The notes under the pieces were generated by a model. That model saw only the letters and a program-made list of their open reading frames with translations. It was not told the origin of the DNA and did no database searches. The position numbers were made by a program, and so were the translations under genes. From the NCBI GenBank assembly GCA_020086605.1, contig JACBWW010000004.1, forward strand, positions 19,417,624 through 19,481,623: DNA of 64,000 nt, read 5' to 3'. Each line of letters starts with the position of its first letter. The first letter of the stretch is position 1. Origin of the DNA: Lanius collurio (Eukaryota; Chordata; Aves; Passeriformes; Laniidae). Shown here in pieces: positions 13,181-25,895 of the stretch.

Positions 13181-14804
13181 CTGCCTGCCTGTTTTGTTAT
13201 TCTAAGGACTGCAGCAAAACAAACCCACCAGAATAGAATTCCTGTAACAAACAAACAAAAAAATACTACGTTGCTTTTTGCTTTACAGGGTAGGTCAGTA
13301 GAGTCCCTGACCAACCAACAACCAAATAGCAGTGAGGCACAACCAAAGACCACCCATGGGACAGACAGGCTGAATGCCAACAGGGAGGAAACTGTGCAAC
13401 AGCAGCATCTGCACAGCATTTTGAGCCCTACTGGTCTTGCACATCTGATTTTCTTCAGTTACTACATGACTGGATGATTTGGCATTAGGTCAAATGTCAA
13501 ATATTGATTTGCACACCACCCTTCAGTAAACCAAAAATGGACTGCTCATACAGTTATTTTACCTGTCTCTCTGAAAGTTCTGGCCTCAAGCCCCACAAAA
13601 TCCATCCCTCCCCCAAACCTGAAAAAAAAGTCACTGTAACTAAAGAGCTCCAAAGCTAACTATGGAAATGATTCAAGAAACATGAGTCTATAATGCTTAT
13701 GTTTGCAAAATTCATTGTATAGTATATTCAATATATTGAAATTCCCAAATCCCCAAATCATAATTTCTTTTATCACAGAACTAAGTTACTATCCCAGATT
13801 TTACCATAAAAGCAAAAATAAAATCAAAAAACATTATATGCATATAAGAATGTGAAGTAGTAACTTAGTGCCAGATTCACAAACCACTAGTACAAGTAAT
13901 AGCATTAAACAGAAATTATGTCTCCTGCCAAAAACATTTCAATTGTTTGGCTACCTTTAGAGAAAGAAGTAAGACTGAACAGGGACTCAGTGAAGAAAAG
14001 AAGGCAAAAAAACCACACTGAGGCAGAGAAACTTGATTCATCCAGCCAACTTACATTTCTCAAGGTGCCTTCAAATAGCGCCATTTTACCTGACAGCAAA
14101 TGCAGCAAAAATAAAAAGCATAAAGGCTACAAACAGTGTGGATATTGGAGCCTGACCAAAAACTACCATGAGCACTGAACATGCAGAGGCCTGTCAGAAA
14201 TGTGCCAACCTTTCAAGATCCAGTCCTGTACATGGGGACTGAGAGGGGCCTGTCGGTTTCCTGCAGAGAAATACAGCTGCACCAGTTATGTATCTGTCAG
14301 GCTCTTTTAGACAGCATGAAAACACAAATGTGCCTCCGCCGCTGTCATAAAGCAGCATATCCAGTGCACTGGATCTACCCAAATTATGGAACTACTCCAA
14401 TTCTATAGTGTATGCTTCAGCTGCTGAAAGGAATCACTTCACTTGAAATTTCACAAGCTAAAAAGCTCAGAGAAGTGACACTGACTCCACAGTAGCCATG
14501 TTTGTTCTTTATAAGCAAATTAACTAAGCTATCATTTTCTTAGCTGACTACCAGAAAAGAAAGCTATCCTTCAACTACAAGCATAATTGCTCCCTAAACC
14601 ATGCTTGCACAGCAGTAAAAGGAACATAGAGTGTTGCTCAGGTGTGAACAGACATACATTTTGACTCAATAAACACACAGTCTTGCCTGAACTTCTGATT
14701 GTTTTTTAAATTTAGCAACTAGATGCAGTACACAGTGCCTTTGTTGACTATGAGTTGTAACTTCACCCTCGTAAGGAAGAAGTGGAAGTTACAGAGAAAT
14801 GGCA

Positions 14805-15257
14805 TACTTCAGGATGTGTCCAAAGAATAGTAATGAAGCTGGTGAAGGGTCTAGAGCACAAGTCTTATGAAGAGCTGCTGAGGGATCTGTGATGCTTAGC
14901 CAGGAGAAAAGGAGGGAAGACCTTACTGCTCTCTCCAACTACCTGAAAGGAGGTTGTAGTGAGGGTCAGTCTCTTCTTCCAAGTACCAAGCAACAGCTCA
15001 AGAGGAAATGGCCTCAGGTTACACTAGAGAAGGTGTAGATTGGATATCAGGTAAAATTTCCTCAAAGAAAGGTTTGACAACTTTGGAACAGGCTGCTCAG
15101 GGAAGTGTTGGAGTCACCATTCCTGGATGTATTTAAAAGATGTGTAGATGTGGTACTAGGGAATATAGTCTAGTGGTGATCTTGGCAGTGCTGCATTAAT
15201 GGTTGGACTTGATGACCTTAAATGTCTTTTCCAACCTAAATTATCCTATGATTTTAT
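14805..15257 (+). mobile_element. CR1 LINE 3' end
   Basis: A 5'-truncated plus-orientation CR1 copy. Landmarks in order are GCTGGTGAAGGGTCTAGAGC (14839-14858), CTTAGCCAGGAGAAAAGGAG, the ACTACCTGAAAGGAGGTTGT block (about 14939), TTTGGAACAGGCTGCTCAGG (15083-15102), GGTTGGACTTGATGACCTTA (15202-15221) and the terminal TTATCCTATGATTTTATG at 15241-15258. The ATTCTATG-like tail is the usual CR1 3' end. No reverse-transcriptase frame remains. Confidence 0.85.
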
Positions 15258-15758
15258 GTTTGCTACACTCCAACATCAACATTTCCGAGCGTTTTTGGCA
15301 CTTATGCATTGACTGTGTGCTTTACAATATGCTTAACATGCATTATATACAGCATGCCTTATATGCAGTTGCTTATTTAGGGATGATTAGTAGGTTAGTG
15401 ATTTTAGAAAATTAATCCAGATGCTTCCCAGAAATTTACTGTAATACCAAAGAAATCTGAAAATCAGTAAAATCCAAAATAACAAGCTACACATTTAGAA
15501 ATGATCTTGGATTCCCATAGAAGAATCAGATATTCTGAGGTGGGCCAAAACTCAATGAGAACCAGAGACACATTAGTGAAGTTAAGTCTGTTGAGAATGT
15601 CCAGAATTTAAATGTAAGCCAAAGACTGAAGAGGCAAAACCTGTGAACACTCAGCACCATAGCAATTGCTGCACTGTTTCCTGATGTTGCACCAACAGAC
15701 GAAGGTACAAGACTAAAGGGGAGTCACCACAGACTGAATCAGTGACAGACAGTTGAAA

Positions 15759-15829
15759 GCCACAAACAAACAAGCAAACAACAACAAACACCCCCCCCTA
15801 AAAAAAAAAAAAAAAAAAAAAGGAAAAAA
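15759..15829. repeat. Low-complexity (CAAA)n, C8 and poly-A tract
   Basis: Runs of CAAA/ACAA units lead into eight C (15791-15798), then a run of about 22 A (15800-15821), then AGGAAAAAAAGAG. It is prone to sequencing and alignment error. There is no retroposed gene body upstream that would make this a processed-pseudogene tail. Confidence 0.8.
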
Positions 15830-15971
15830 AGAGGCATTAGCTGAAGTTTAAAAAGCTCAGATCATAAGTCACATAACAGCTATTTCTGACAGTGGATCAA
15901 TTTCTCCACTAAACCTTAAGAAAGCAATACACAACATAATCACGTATGAGGTTACCAAACAAAGTGTTGCC

Positions 15972-15990
15972 TTTTTTTTTTTTTTTTTTT
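15972..15990. repeat. Poly-T tract (19 T)
   Basis: A homopolymer of 19 T in the MIPOL1 intron. Read on the minus strand it is poly-A. I see no flanking retroposed sequence. Confidence 0.85.
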
Positions 15991-17010
15991 AAATGTTAGG
16001 GAAAACAACATATTTATCCTTTAACTCTCATTTGGAAAAAATCCAAAACCTTCTCTGAGCTGAAACTTACAAAAAATAAGACTACTTCACCCAGTACACA
16101 GGAAATTCCTTCTGTGGAAAAAGGAAAAAAAAAAAGAAAGACTGCTAAAATGTTAAAAGTTATGAACAATGGAAACTTAGTTACAAAAGGTCTTCCAAAG
16201 CAAGGTGCAGGACAATTTTAAACACAAGCAGAAATGTCAGAACACACATAACGAAAACTGTCATTTCTGCTCCTTTTCGGCCAATGAAATAGTCCAGCTT
16301 TTTTAAAAATTTTATTTAATATTTGAATACATAACTCATTGTCATTCATTGATATTTTGATTATTTATAACGATACGCAACACACAGAATGAATAAGGTG
16401 GACAAATATGTTTTTGAAAAAACCCCAAATTTCTTTACTGAGTTTTGAAGTAAGTTCATTTTAAACCCTTAATAAGCACATTATTCAGCCAAAACCGTGA
16501 AAATAATTTACAGTGGAAGAGCCCTAAAGAATTTCTCTGAGAATATAAACTACAAAGATTTTCATGTAAGTCGAAGATTACACAATTGACAGAAAAACTT
16601 CTTATTAGGGGTTCTGGTTCTTAACATCAGTTTCTTTCCACACAGAAAAATGGGAAAAAAAATCCTAGAAAAATTCAAGACCTTGGATTATCTAGCCATT
16701 TTCAGCAAGATTTTTTTTGTTTTTTGTAAAAGGAAATGGATGTTTTATTCTTTCTTGTAAGTTCATCCTAAATTCCAGTATCTTGCATTAATTATTCCTT
16801 GATTCATCAAGATACATTGCCAAAACATCAGAGCTGAGACAGCAGCTCTGAAACCGAGGCTTATTTTGATCACTGCTTTCTCTTGCACACAATTGTGCTT
16901 AATATTTTGAGGCTTGTTTGTCAGATGCTGTAGTTATTATGTATTTCACTGCTTGGCATTAGTAAAGGATAATTTATTTTTTTTTTACATCAAGACTTTA
17001 CAGCTATAGA

Positions 17011-17081
17011 AGTGTAGATAAATACAAGATTAAAAAAAGGCAAAATAGTGTAGATAAATACAAGATTTTAAAAAGGGAAAA
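17011..17081. repeat. Two-copy tandem duplication, about 36-bp unit
   Basis: The unit AGTGTAGATAAATACAAGAT followed by an A-rich run and GGCAAAAT occurs twice in tandem (17011-17046 and 17047-17081). The copies differ by a few bases in the A-rich portion. It is a recent local duplication in the intron, with no coding role. Confidence 0.8.
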
Positions 17082-20000
17082 TCTGGCCAACAGTTCAAAT
17101 ACTCAGAATAATTCTGAAGACATTCTTGGACATTGTGAAGTTGCAAGACTTGCCGGCTCCACAGTTTTATCTCCCCTTTCACGCTGAAGGAGCACCTGAC
17201 AAAGTTAGGTATGTGCACTAGTATGGCATCTGTGCCCAATCATAACACAAAGAAAACTCCTAAAATACTTCCTATTTCACAGTCCAACTGGGAGGAAAGA
17301 AGAAAGTCTTCTGAAATATTTCCTAAAATTCATTATAAGGGAAAGCAAATTTTTTTAATGTTGTGCTTTCATAACTCCTTTCTGTCAAAGGCAAATCTTA
17401 ACATATTCAGACTTCAATGCAATAAAAGGCATAATTTTTCTGGCACAAGTTATGACCCTTCAACACTGCTTTCAAAGTGGTCTTGTACATTCGTCTTTTA
17501 ATTTCTTCAAGACTTTAAAGCCACTATATCTATTTAATTATATCTGTTCATATTTCTGCTTATCCAAAGGAATAACTGTACTCAGTTCCTCAGCTGGACT
17601 GTGCATCTTTGGGAAAGGAGGTGCTGTGGAAAGGCTGCTGTTTTTGCCATAACTTGTTGTCTGCCTGAAAAGAGTTAAGTGAATTCAATTTAATTTACTC
17701 ACCACACTGAACTTTGAGGTGTAAGATTATTTTTGTTTTTTATCAAGGATACTCACTCTATATAAACTAAACCTAAGGAAAAGGTAGTTCAGTACTTACA
17801 AGGTTTTCTGCAGTGATTTCAGGACAGATTGAAAAAACACACCTACACTCAGGCATCCATTAATAGACACCTCCCTAAAAACCTGTTCCTCAAGACATTT
17901 GAGAAGTCCAGAGACCCCATAACTAGCAAACTCATGCTCTGATCACATTTTTCTTTAGTCAGATGAGATAAAGTGTTTTTCAGAACACTTTGGATAACAT
18001 CTGATAATTTTTATGGACTTCTTTATAACTGGGGTTTAACATTAATCTGAATGAATTTCTATAGCAACTGGAATAAAATTTTTATTTTATTTACATTATA
18101 ATTTCTGTATTACTAAACAGTGACACTTTCAAACAATTATATTATAGAGGATTACAGTTTAAAAAAATCCAGGTCCATCACTGGTTTTTATATTTTATGA
18201 GATTTTTAAGAGCTGAAGATGCACAGATAATTCTTAATTTTCCCAATCTCTCTAATGACATGACATGAATATGGCTGTATTATTGGAAAGGAAGTGTCCT
18301 ATGAAACACTAAATGGGTTCTCTATAATGTACCTAGCTTGATTTTTTCAGTTGTTGTTAACTTTTAAGGTAAATTTGGATACAGCTGGAAGGGAACCTCA
18401 CTATGAAAGCAGCCTATGCTATTTATAGTAAGTTTTCTCTCTAGTGCAAGACAGTGAATGTTTGCCAAAAGAATTGTACATCCAGGAGGGTTTTTGAAAT
18501 ATGAAAGATACTTTTAAACTATGAAGAGAATTATAATTTTTGCCTAATATTTAGTAACCTTCAGATACTGTAATTCCACTTCAGATCCTGGAAAAACATT
18601 CCGGAGACAAATATTAGTCTACCACTGGATAGTGAAGAGGAGGAACAAAATTACATTTCAAGGGGAAACTGTTTTAATTAGAGTTACCTTGTAAACCTGC
18701 ACAGCAGTCACCTTCAGCACACTGTGCGAAGTGTTACACCCCACAACTCTGTTTATTCTTGCTACCATCAAACTCTGAGTCCATAAAGCAAGAAGCTGAA
18801 GTTTGCTCCCAGACATATTTATATCACCCTACATTTATGCTGCTGCAGTTCAGAAAACTAACCTAAACACCCTTAACTGGTTGACTGTACATCCCACAGT
18901 AATAGTCTCTGGAGACACCCATTGCACCCTAATCCATAACCTTTACGACAAAGGATGCTTCATGGATGCTTCATTCTTTTATATTTCAGGATACCACGAA
19001 CAAACAGGTGGATGGGGTCCACTAGTTACCTTTCACAATTTTGTTGAATCAGGAATGGCCTCACTATGATCCTGAAAGAAATCCAGTTGTATCAAAAAAT
19101 GGAAGGTGAGTCTATTCTCACAGGTAGCTGAATTTCTGTATCTGCACTTCTGCAGTCCAATCAATTTTCAGCACTTGGAAAGAAAGCCTGATTACATGGA
19201 AGCAGACCTCAGTGATCTCATCATCAGCCCAGCAGATGAAAGCTGCTGAGCTACTGCCTGTGCAGAAGCTTACCAAGCACTACATTAGAACTCCATACTT
19301 GTTAAAACATTCGGCATGCAAAACTTTTACCTTGACCCGACAAACCAAAGACCACATTCTCATCCTGAAGCAGTGGCCCTTTCTTTGCTGAAGCAGAACA
19401 AGTTACAAGCTTATAAAAACCTTACAATTTCAGAAAAAAAGGAAAGACCATTTGAAATTCCAGCAATTATCCAGAAGAGCTGCTGTTGAGTACAGCTGTC
19501 AAGCACTACTCTGATGTGATCCAACTCAGGTATAACAGTGTAAATTCCTGACCTCTGTGACGCAGGTACTTTGACAGAAGCCCAAAAAAGTTGGACTCTG
19601 TAAAAAGCAACAGGTGTAGAACTCCTTGCTGCTGAATAAAGGCAGCTGATGAAGCCATGTTTTGGAAGCCAACATGTGCAAAAAATGTCCATCTTGTCAA
19701 GAAGTCTATTTTTTTTCATCCTAGGACTCAAAAGCTCCAATACATTACATATGAAAAAACCCGTAACTGAACATTACAGCTTATTTATTAAATGTGTGTG
19801 GTAAGATGAGCGGCAGCTGTTTCAGTTCACTACCTACATGTTTCAAACTCTGGCTTGAAATTCAGTTACTGAGAGGTTGTCCTCTTTATTTCAAACTGAC
19901 CCAGCTGCTCAGCTGAGGTACCCAACACAGAGTCACTTGAACATAGAATCCATTTTATTGTCCTGTCAAGTCTGAAAAATAGTTAAATTTCCTTCTCTTG

Positions 20001-20762
20001 AAGACATACCAGAGATTTGATTCTGGATAAAATATAGCCTTCTTGATAGGAAGTAATTTATTACAGAAATGTACTCTTAAATCATGGGCTCCACCATCTA
20101 CATGGCATTTGGGTCCCATCAGCTACATCTCCAGCACATGCAAGACTGTTTGAACGGGGCCAACTGAATTTCTCAGCGTTACTGTGACAACAGCTCCATT
20201 CTCACTCACAGACATCAAGTAAGTTTTGCATTAATTTCTACTTAGCACAGGTAAGTTAATTTGGCTACAGATAATATATGGGAGAATGCTGAGAGCATTG
20301 ATACCTATTCACTCCTTTGAAAAACCAAAACTACTCTAAGCCCTAACACTATAATGCAAATAATGTATGTATAGTAGGAAAGATGGTGCTTATCAGTTTC
20401 ATTTTATTCACTTTGTATTTTCTGCAGTGGCAATGTGTTTTCCAAGTGGCAGGGTTTCCTTTTACTGACCTTGGCTTTCATCAGGACCATACTGTGATTT
20501 ATATTGAGAATTCCAGGCCTTTATCTGATCTTATAAATAAATGTAAAATACATAAAACAATTATCCTAGGGTAAAATTGAATTTTATCTCTCTGTAATCA
20601 GCTTTTCTCTATGATACATATTTCTATGTTTGAATACAATTCAAAATTAATAACAGGCATAACTTATTTTCTGAATTTTCATTATCTTGACATTTTAACA
20701 ATCTTTTTTTTTATATACTTTAATTTTATCCAGAGCTTCAACCCCACAGTTCCTTTTAAGAC

Positions 20763-20966
20763 ATGTACAATGTGTCTTTCAGAATATCCATTCAAGGAGT
20801 AAGCCTGCTGAAAGAACACACTGGCCATTTAACAGACCAAGAAAAAGTATTAAAAATAGCAGAGCTTTATATCAAAGAAAACCACCAGATTAGGAGAGAA
20901 AATGTAGCACTGAATGTAAATGACAGAAAAAAAAAACATAGTAGAAGAAATCACAAGTTACAGTGA
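20763..20966 (+). other. Unassigned protein-like ORF, plus strand
   Basis: A 67-codon frame, the last 53 codons of which look protein-like. It is rich in Lys, Glu, Asn and Arg, with a helical stretch Thr-Asp-Gln-Glu-Lys-Val-Leu-Lys-Ile-Ala-Glu-Leu and a basic C-terminus that includes an A9 run (about 20930-20938). A pyrimidine-rich acceptor-like TCTTTCAG lies at about 20775-20782. It runs opposite to MIPOL1, in an intron. I do not recognise a family. It could be a retropseudogene fragment, an exon of an antisense RNA or a chance ORF; chance is a serious possibility at this length. Confidence 0.2.
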
Positions 20967-21456
20967 AGAATTAAAAGTAAAAATTAGAGTTCTGAAGTCG
21001 GTGATTCTGGAAAATTATTAACAGACAGCTTAGATTTAATTTTTTAATAACTATAAGAGACAACCAAGGAAGTCTTTTTCCTATTAAAGGGCAGTCACAA
21101 CCCTATACTGAATGCCATAGCATTAGCAATTTAATACAGAGATTAGTCTTATCTGGACATGAGGCTTTCAGTACTTTTACAAGTAATTTTTTGGTCTTAA
21201 ATGTAATTTATATAAATGCACCTATCTGAAAGTTTACTTTCTCTTCTTAATTGAATTAGTTAACTTCAACCAACCATTCTTAATGTTTTACTACCTCAGA
21301 CATACATATGTTGACTTCAAAGAAAGTATGTCTCAAGTCAAGTTCTCACTACCATGTAAGGCTTAAATAGACTTCATATGCAAGTGCTACGGTTTACACA
21401 GAAGACTTCATTTTAAGCAAAAGACTTAGAATTAGAGAAGGTCAGGCAGGAAATGC

Positions 21457-21482
21457 AAAAAAAAAAAAAAAAAAAAAAAAAA
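21457..21482. repeat. Poly-A tract (26 A)
   Basis: A homopolymer of 26 A followed by GACATAGACATAGACA, itself a short GACATA duplication. No retroposed body was recognised upstream. Confidence 0.85.
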
Positions 21483-24010
21483 GACATAGACATAGACAAT
21501 ACAGCATGAGAAAATATCCTAAAAGGATTGTGACAAATAAATACAAAGAATGTCATGGCTGTATGTGCTAACAGCAAAAGTGTCACTTTCCATAAAAGGC
21601 AAGAAATCAACAGCCACTCTGCACAAAGCCACACTGGCCATACCACAGCTGCATGTGCAGCAGCAGTGGGATTCCTTCACGTCTGCAGCAAATGAAGCTG
21701 CTCACTGGGCCTTTGTGATCAGAGGAGGAATGTGATAACCACGGTGGTCTAGACTGCTACAAGTAAAAACAACACATGCCAAAATGAGTGGTCCTCGGTC
21801 TGAAGTGGCTGTGGTCAGGATGAGGCACGTTTATGAAGCAGTCCCTTGAATACCTTGTGACAAAGACACGTGGAGAAAAAAACACAAAAGAACAGTGCAG
21901 TTAACTGAATAGAAGTTTAAAGAAAATAAACAATATTTTTGCAGCTTAGCATTTATTTGTGAACTGCTGGTGCAACTCTATGCTTGGCAGAAAAGCTATG
22001 AGGCTTTTGGTAGCTTGACAAAACAATCTACAAGCTTGAATGAAATGTTCAGCTTAAGGAATTAGAATAAATCTGATGACTGATGTGCTACTGAATGTGA
22101 CAGACTGTCGTCTGTTTTAACAGGATCTCTGTAGGATGTACTGAAAGTAGTATTTTCCCATTGCCTTAAACATACTCAGACTTTTCCCAATGAATTCTGG
22201 CTAACATATTAAGACAAAAGATCTCCTCAAACTCTTGTCATTTCAATAAAATAATGCAGTAGCCATTTGGTTTACTTGCATAATTAATTCACACTGACAC
22301 TGTACTTCTGTGATTAATTTACAACCAGTCACAAAAGTATACAACAAAACAATTACTCCAACTTCTTGAATTAACTATAAAATTATAAAATATGCACAAT
22401 AAGTGATTAAAACAGCTTACCTAAACACTATTTGTATACAGACTTTTACATGTAGATATATCAAATTGGTTATCTGTTATCAAAGCAGATTTTATACAAA
22501 AATAGGTACAAGCATTCCTAAATAGCTCTTGAAAATCAAGCAAAAATATCAAAAAACCTACAGTCAAATGGTATTGCAACACATAACTAGGCATATATTA
22601 AAAAAAACAACTTTAGTTTAAATTTGGCCAGATCCTTAAAAATTGTAAACCATTAATTATATACATAGATACATATATAAACAGTGTAAAATAAGATAAA
22701 AATCTTTGGAATGTAATTTATGCTATTTTAAAAACCATATAAGAATAAAAAAACTTTGACAAGATCTAGGGTGAAAGAGGAATATCCTTCGTCTATGTAA
22801 ATAGTCCCTGTAGGAAGGTGTTTTACCATCTCATCCCAGAGATAATGACTCAAATCTGTCCTACAAACACAAAATATGGAAAAAAGGATTTTGTGACATA
22901 TCCACTTGGTATCTGATAGGGAATGGGCAAGACTGTTCATTGGGGGATAAAGTGCAGCGACATCAGTTTGAACCAAGCTGAGCAGGGAAGACAGCACAAC
23001 TCCCCAGCTCCAAATGGGAATGCAATCCACCTCCAAAGGGGAATAAGAATGAAACCACCACCAAAATAATTCAACCTTCAGAGAAGAGGCTAAGTGTCAG
23101 AAGTGCACATAATTTAAGATACATTAGCCATTAGGTAAATTTCCCTCTTAGCTGATTAATTGGCTTTCAACTATAATTTCATACAACACATTTCTAAGAA
23201 CAGAACAGTCCATACTGCTTAGCCATAAATGTCACTATTAGACTAATTTACCTTGCTAGTTCTCTTTACTATTATACAAGAGCACCATAGTTACTGGTAA
23301 TTAGGCCAGCAGAAAAACTGTTTCTAGGCATGACACAGATGGCAAGTATAATATCACATGCATTTTACTGACAGAATAAAGATTTTGAAAGATGTTTTGC
23401 CATTATAGCTAGTGAGCATCTATATCCAAGTAAAAGCTTAACTCAGAATATTAAAGCTTTGCCCAGGCCTGCTGCTAAGATGCAAATTTAAGTCATAAAA
23501 AAAATCCAAGGACCTCAGTCAAAATAGTTTTGCTTGTAAGACTGCAGCTATGTGTCCCTTCTTCCCTCATTTACACTCAGAAATCACTCAGACCTCAGAA
23601 GATCAAGAGACCTTTTTCAATCAGTTGTTGTTTTACAGGTGATCAATACAGAAGATCACAAGCCTCTGCACAAGCTAATGCTTTGTTCTGTGTTTTGCAG
23701 GAGTTCTTTATATGGCTTAAATTACCATAATCTCCTTCCCCACACAATGTAACCTGTTAACAAAAACCACTGTGGCAGGGATAAAATCTCAGGCTAGAGG
23801 CAACTATCAATAGGTCTTTGAGGTACTCTATACAGTCAGCAGAAAATTGTGTTACTCATGCTTATATCACAATTACAAATTAACCTGTTTTAGTTACCAC
23901 CTGTGATCTTTTGGACTGAGAGAGAACCAGGGCCTAGAATCTCTGATACTTCCCAAAGCTTCTCAAAATTGCTAGCTCTACACTTCTATCATCTTCCCTG
24001 GGTGAAAACA

Positions 24011-24286
24011 TCAGTCCTCACTACAATCTTTGCTATTCAACATGTGCTGTACTTCCCTGCTGAATGCTTCAGGCACTACAAAAAATCTCTCAAAGGACTC
24101 AGGTGGTGATTCATAAGGAATTCTGAGCACACAGAGGTGGTCTCCACTTTCTTCAGAGCAACTGCCAAATTCAACTGATGCATCAAGCACAGAAAAACAC
24201 TGGTTATCACTCATCTTTTCATGATGTTCTCCTTGCACTGGCAGGTGCAAGATTTGGTGTTTCTGTATTTTATTTTTCAAAAACAT
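24011..24286 (-). other. Unassigned protein-like ORF, minus strand (MIPOL1 sense)
   Basis: A 91-codon minus-strand frame ending in TGA at about 24011-24013. The C-terminal two thirds look protein-like: many Ser, Glu and Asp, a few Cys, and a Pro-Tyr-Glu-Ser-Pro-Pro-Glu-Ser stretch before aromatic residues. Codon use is varied rather than simple-sequence. It lies in a MIPOL1 intron in the sense direction. I found no clear acceptor-donor pair and no family match. It could be a decayed gene or transposon fragment, an unannotated terminal exon, or chance. Confidence 0.2.
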
Positions 24287-25040
24287 TTAAAGGCCAAGTT
24301 TAATGACGGCTTGTCTTATTTCCCTCACCTTTCAATGACCAGTATATCCACCCTGTTGACTTTACCACTCATTTCATGCATCATACAAGATTATCAAGCT
24401 CTTCTTTTGCTTTTAAGGGCAAACATTCATTGGAATGTAATTTTCTGAACATTTTGTCTTTTCAGCTCTACCCTGTATTTCACTGAAAGCTTTGCTGTCA
24501 AACTTTTTCTGAAAAAAAACCCCAACTCTCCTCTCCAAAGAAAACATCCCTTTAACAAGAACATAAGCTAAACCTTGTAACCATGCCCTTGAGAGGCAGG
24601 GAAAGCTTATTTTCATAAACACTCAAGTCAAATACTTAAATTCTGCTACAGCTTCCTACCTGTGCTAGTATCACTGCCTCTGGTACTAACGAAATCAAAA
24701 TTCAAAGAAAGATGCCTCAAAACAAAATTATCATCCTCAAACAAAACAATGGTGGCTTAAGACACATCACTAATGCCAAATATATATGTTGCGACTTCAT
24801 TCATATGTGAGAAGTCACTATTGCATAGAAGTAAAATTTCTTCTAAATTATTCTTTAAATTTAAAAAATTGACGCTTATGTAAATTGTATTTATATAAAT
24901 TTATAAATTCCTCCTTCAAAATTTAAGCTGTATATCTAAGTGTCTGTCATCGATGATGCTACAAATTTAACAAATGCTTTTCATAACTCATTCAAGAAAA
25001 AAGTATTTTTACTATTGAAAAGATAAATTACTACTTTTAC

Positions 25041-25596
25041 TGACGCTGGTTTGGATGCCGCCAACTTCCTTCATAGCTGCCCAAATGGTACTTTGGTGTT
25101 TTGGGGTTATAGCTAAAACTGCTGATAACATCCCAGTGTTCTGAATATTGCTTACACTGCTTATATAGCATCAAGGCTTTTGTCTCCCACCAACTCCATC
25201 ACTCAAGAGAGTAGCTTGGGCGTGGACAAGAAGTTGTGAGGACAGAACTGACCCAAAGTAGCCAAAAGGATATTCCACATGCTTAGCAATGGAAACTAGG
25301 TAAAGCAAAGAAAGGGGCATGCTGTTTTTCTTCCAAAGCAGCTTTTCTCTGAGACTGGCTGGACCATGGTGCACTGCAGATGAAAGGTGGCGAGGGACTC
25401 TGTTTGCATAAATTTTCATTGTTTTTAGTTTTGATTGCTTGGTTTGTTCTTCCTTCCTTTTCCTTTGCTTATTAAACTGTCTTTGTCCTGGACCATGAGT
25501 TTTCTTCCACTGTCATTTTCTTCATCAGCCTGCTGGGGGGAGCAGCAAGCGAGCAGCTGTGCAGGCGTTTAGCTGCTGGCTGGGGTCAACCCCACA
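25041..25596 (+). mobile_element. Solo LTR of an avian endogenous retrovirus
   Basis: About 556 bp with LTR ends TGACGCTGGTTTGGATG at the left and CTGGGGTCAACCCCACA at the right. Internal landmarks match an avian ERV LTR family as I remember it: the TCTTCATAGCTG-like start, GCATCAAGGCTTTTGTCTC, GGACAAGAAGTTGTGAGG, GACCCAAAGTAGCC, GGATATTCCACATGC, and the polyadenylation-region block CTTATTAAACTGTCTTTGTC with CATGAGTTTTCTTCC. No internal viral genes flank it on either side, so it is a solo LTR left by recombination. Orientation is judged from the polyadenylation block, antisense to MIPOL1. Target-site duplication is not clear. The family name is not assigned. Confidence 0.8.
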
Positions 25597-25776
25597 CTTG
25601 ACTCTTTATTCTCTCCCTCCAAAGCACAAGGATGTTTATAGTTGTGATTTGTGTCTCTTTTTTACAAATGCAATGAAACAATAACAAGCTGGAATACTGT
25701 CTAGAGCTTCCTCTCCAGACTGCAACAAATAACTGGCCCTGAGTCACTGGTGTGCTGTACTAGTTTGCTGCCATGA

Positions 25777-25895
25777 ACCACAGAATGGCTTGAGCTGGAA
25801 TGAACCTTGAAGATCACCTGTTTCCAACCCCCTGCCATGGACAGTAGAACCCCCTACCTTCCACTAGACCAAGTTGCTCAAAGCCCCATCCAAGT
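25777..25895 (-). mobile_element. Short CR1 LINE 3' fragment
   Basis: A minus-orientation CR1 tail. ACCACAGAATGGCTTGAGCT is followed by CCTTGAAGATCACC, CCAACCCCCTGCCATGGACA, CCACTAGACCAAGTTGCTCA and AAGCCCCATCCAA. Only the last 120 bp or so survive, 180 bp right of the solo LTR. Confidence 0.85.

Larger units (their letters stand above)
15258..25040 (-). other. MIPOL1: MIPOL1 intron, mostly unique sequence
   Basis: About 9.8 kb of AT-rich intron holding the low-complexity tracts and tandem duplication listed separately, a poly-A run at 21457-21482, and two protein-like but unassigned ORFs (20763-20966 plus, 24011-24286 minus). A tiny 12-bp direct repeat containing GGATGCTTCAT occurs near 18953-18976. 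I recognise no mobile element of useful length in the remainder. Confidence 0.45.

Noticed and set aside
12418..14656. Shared string CAGGTGTGAACAGACA at about 12420 and 14640
   Set aside because: The match is only about 16 bp and the flanks are unrelated, so it is not evidence of a repeat family.
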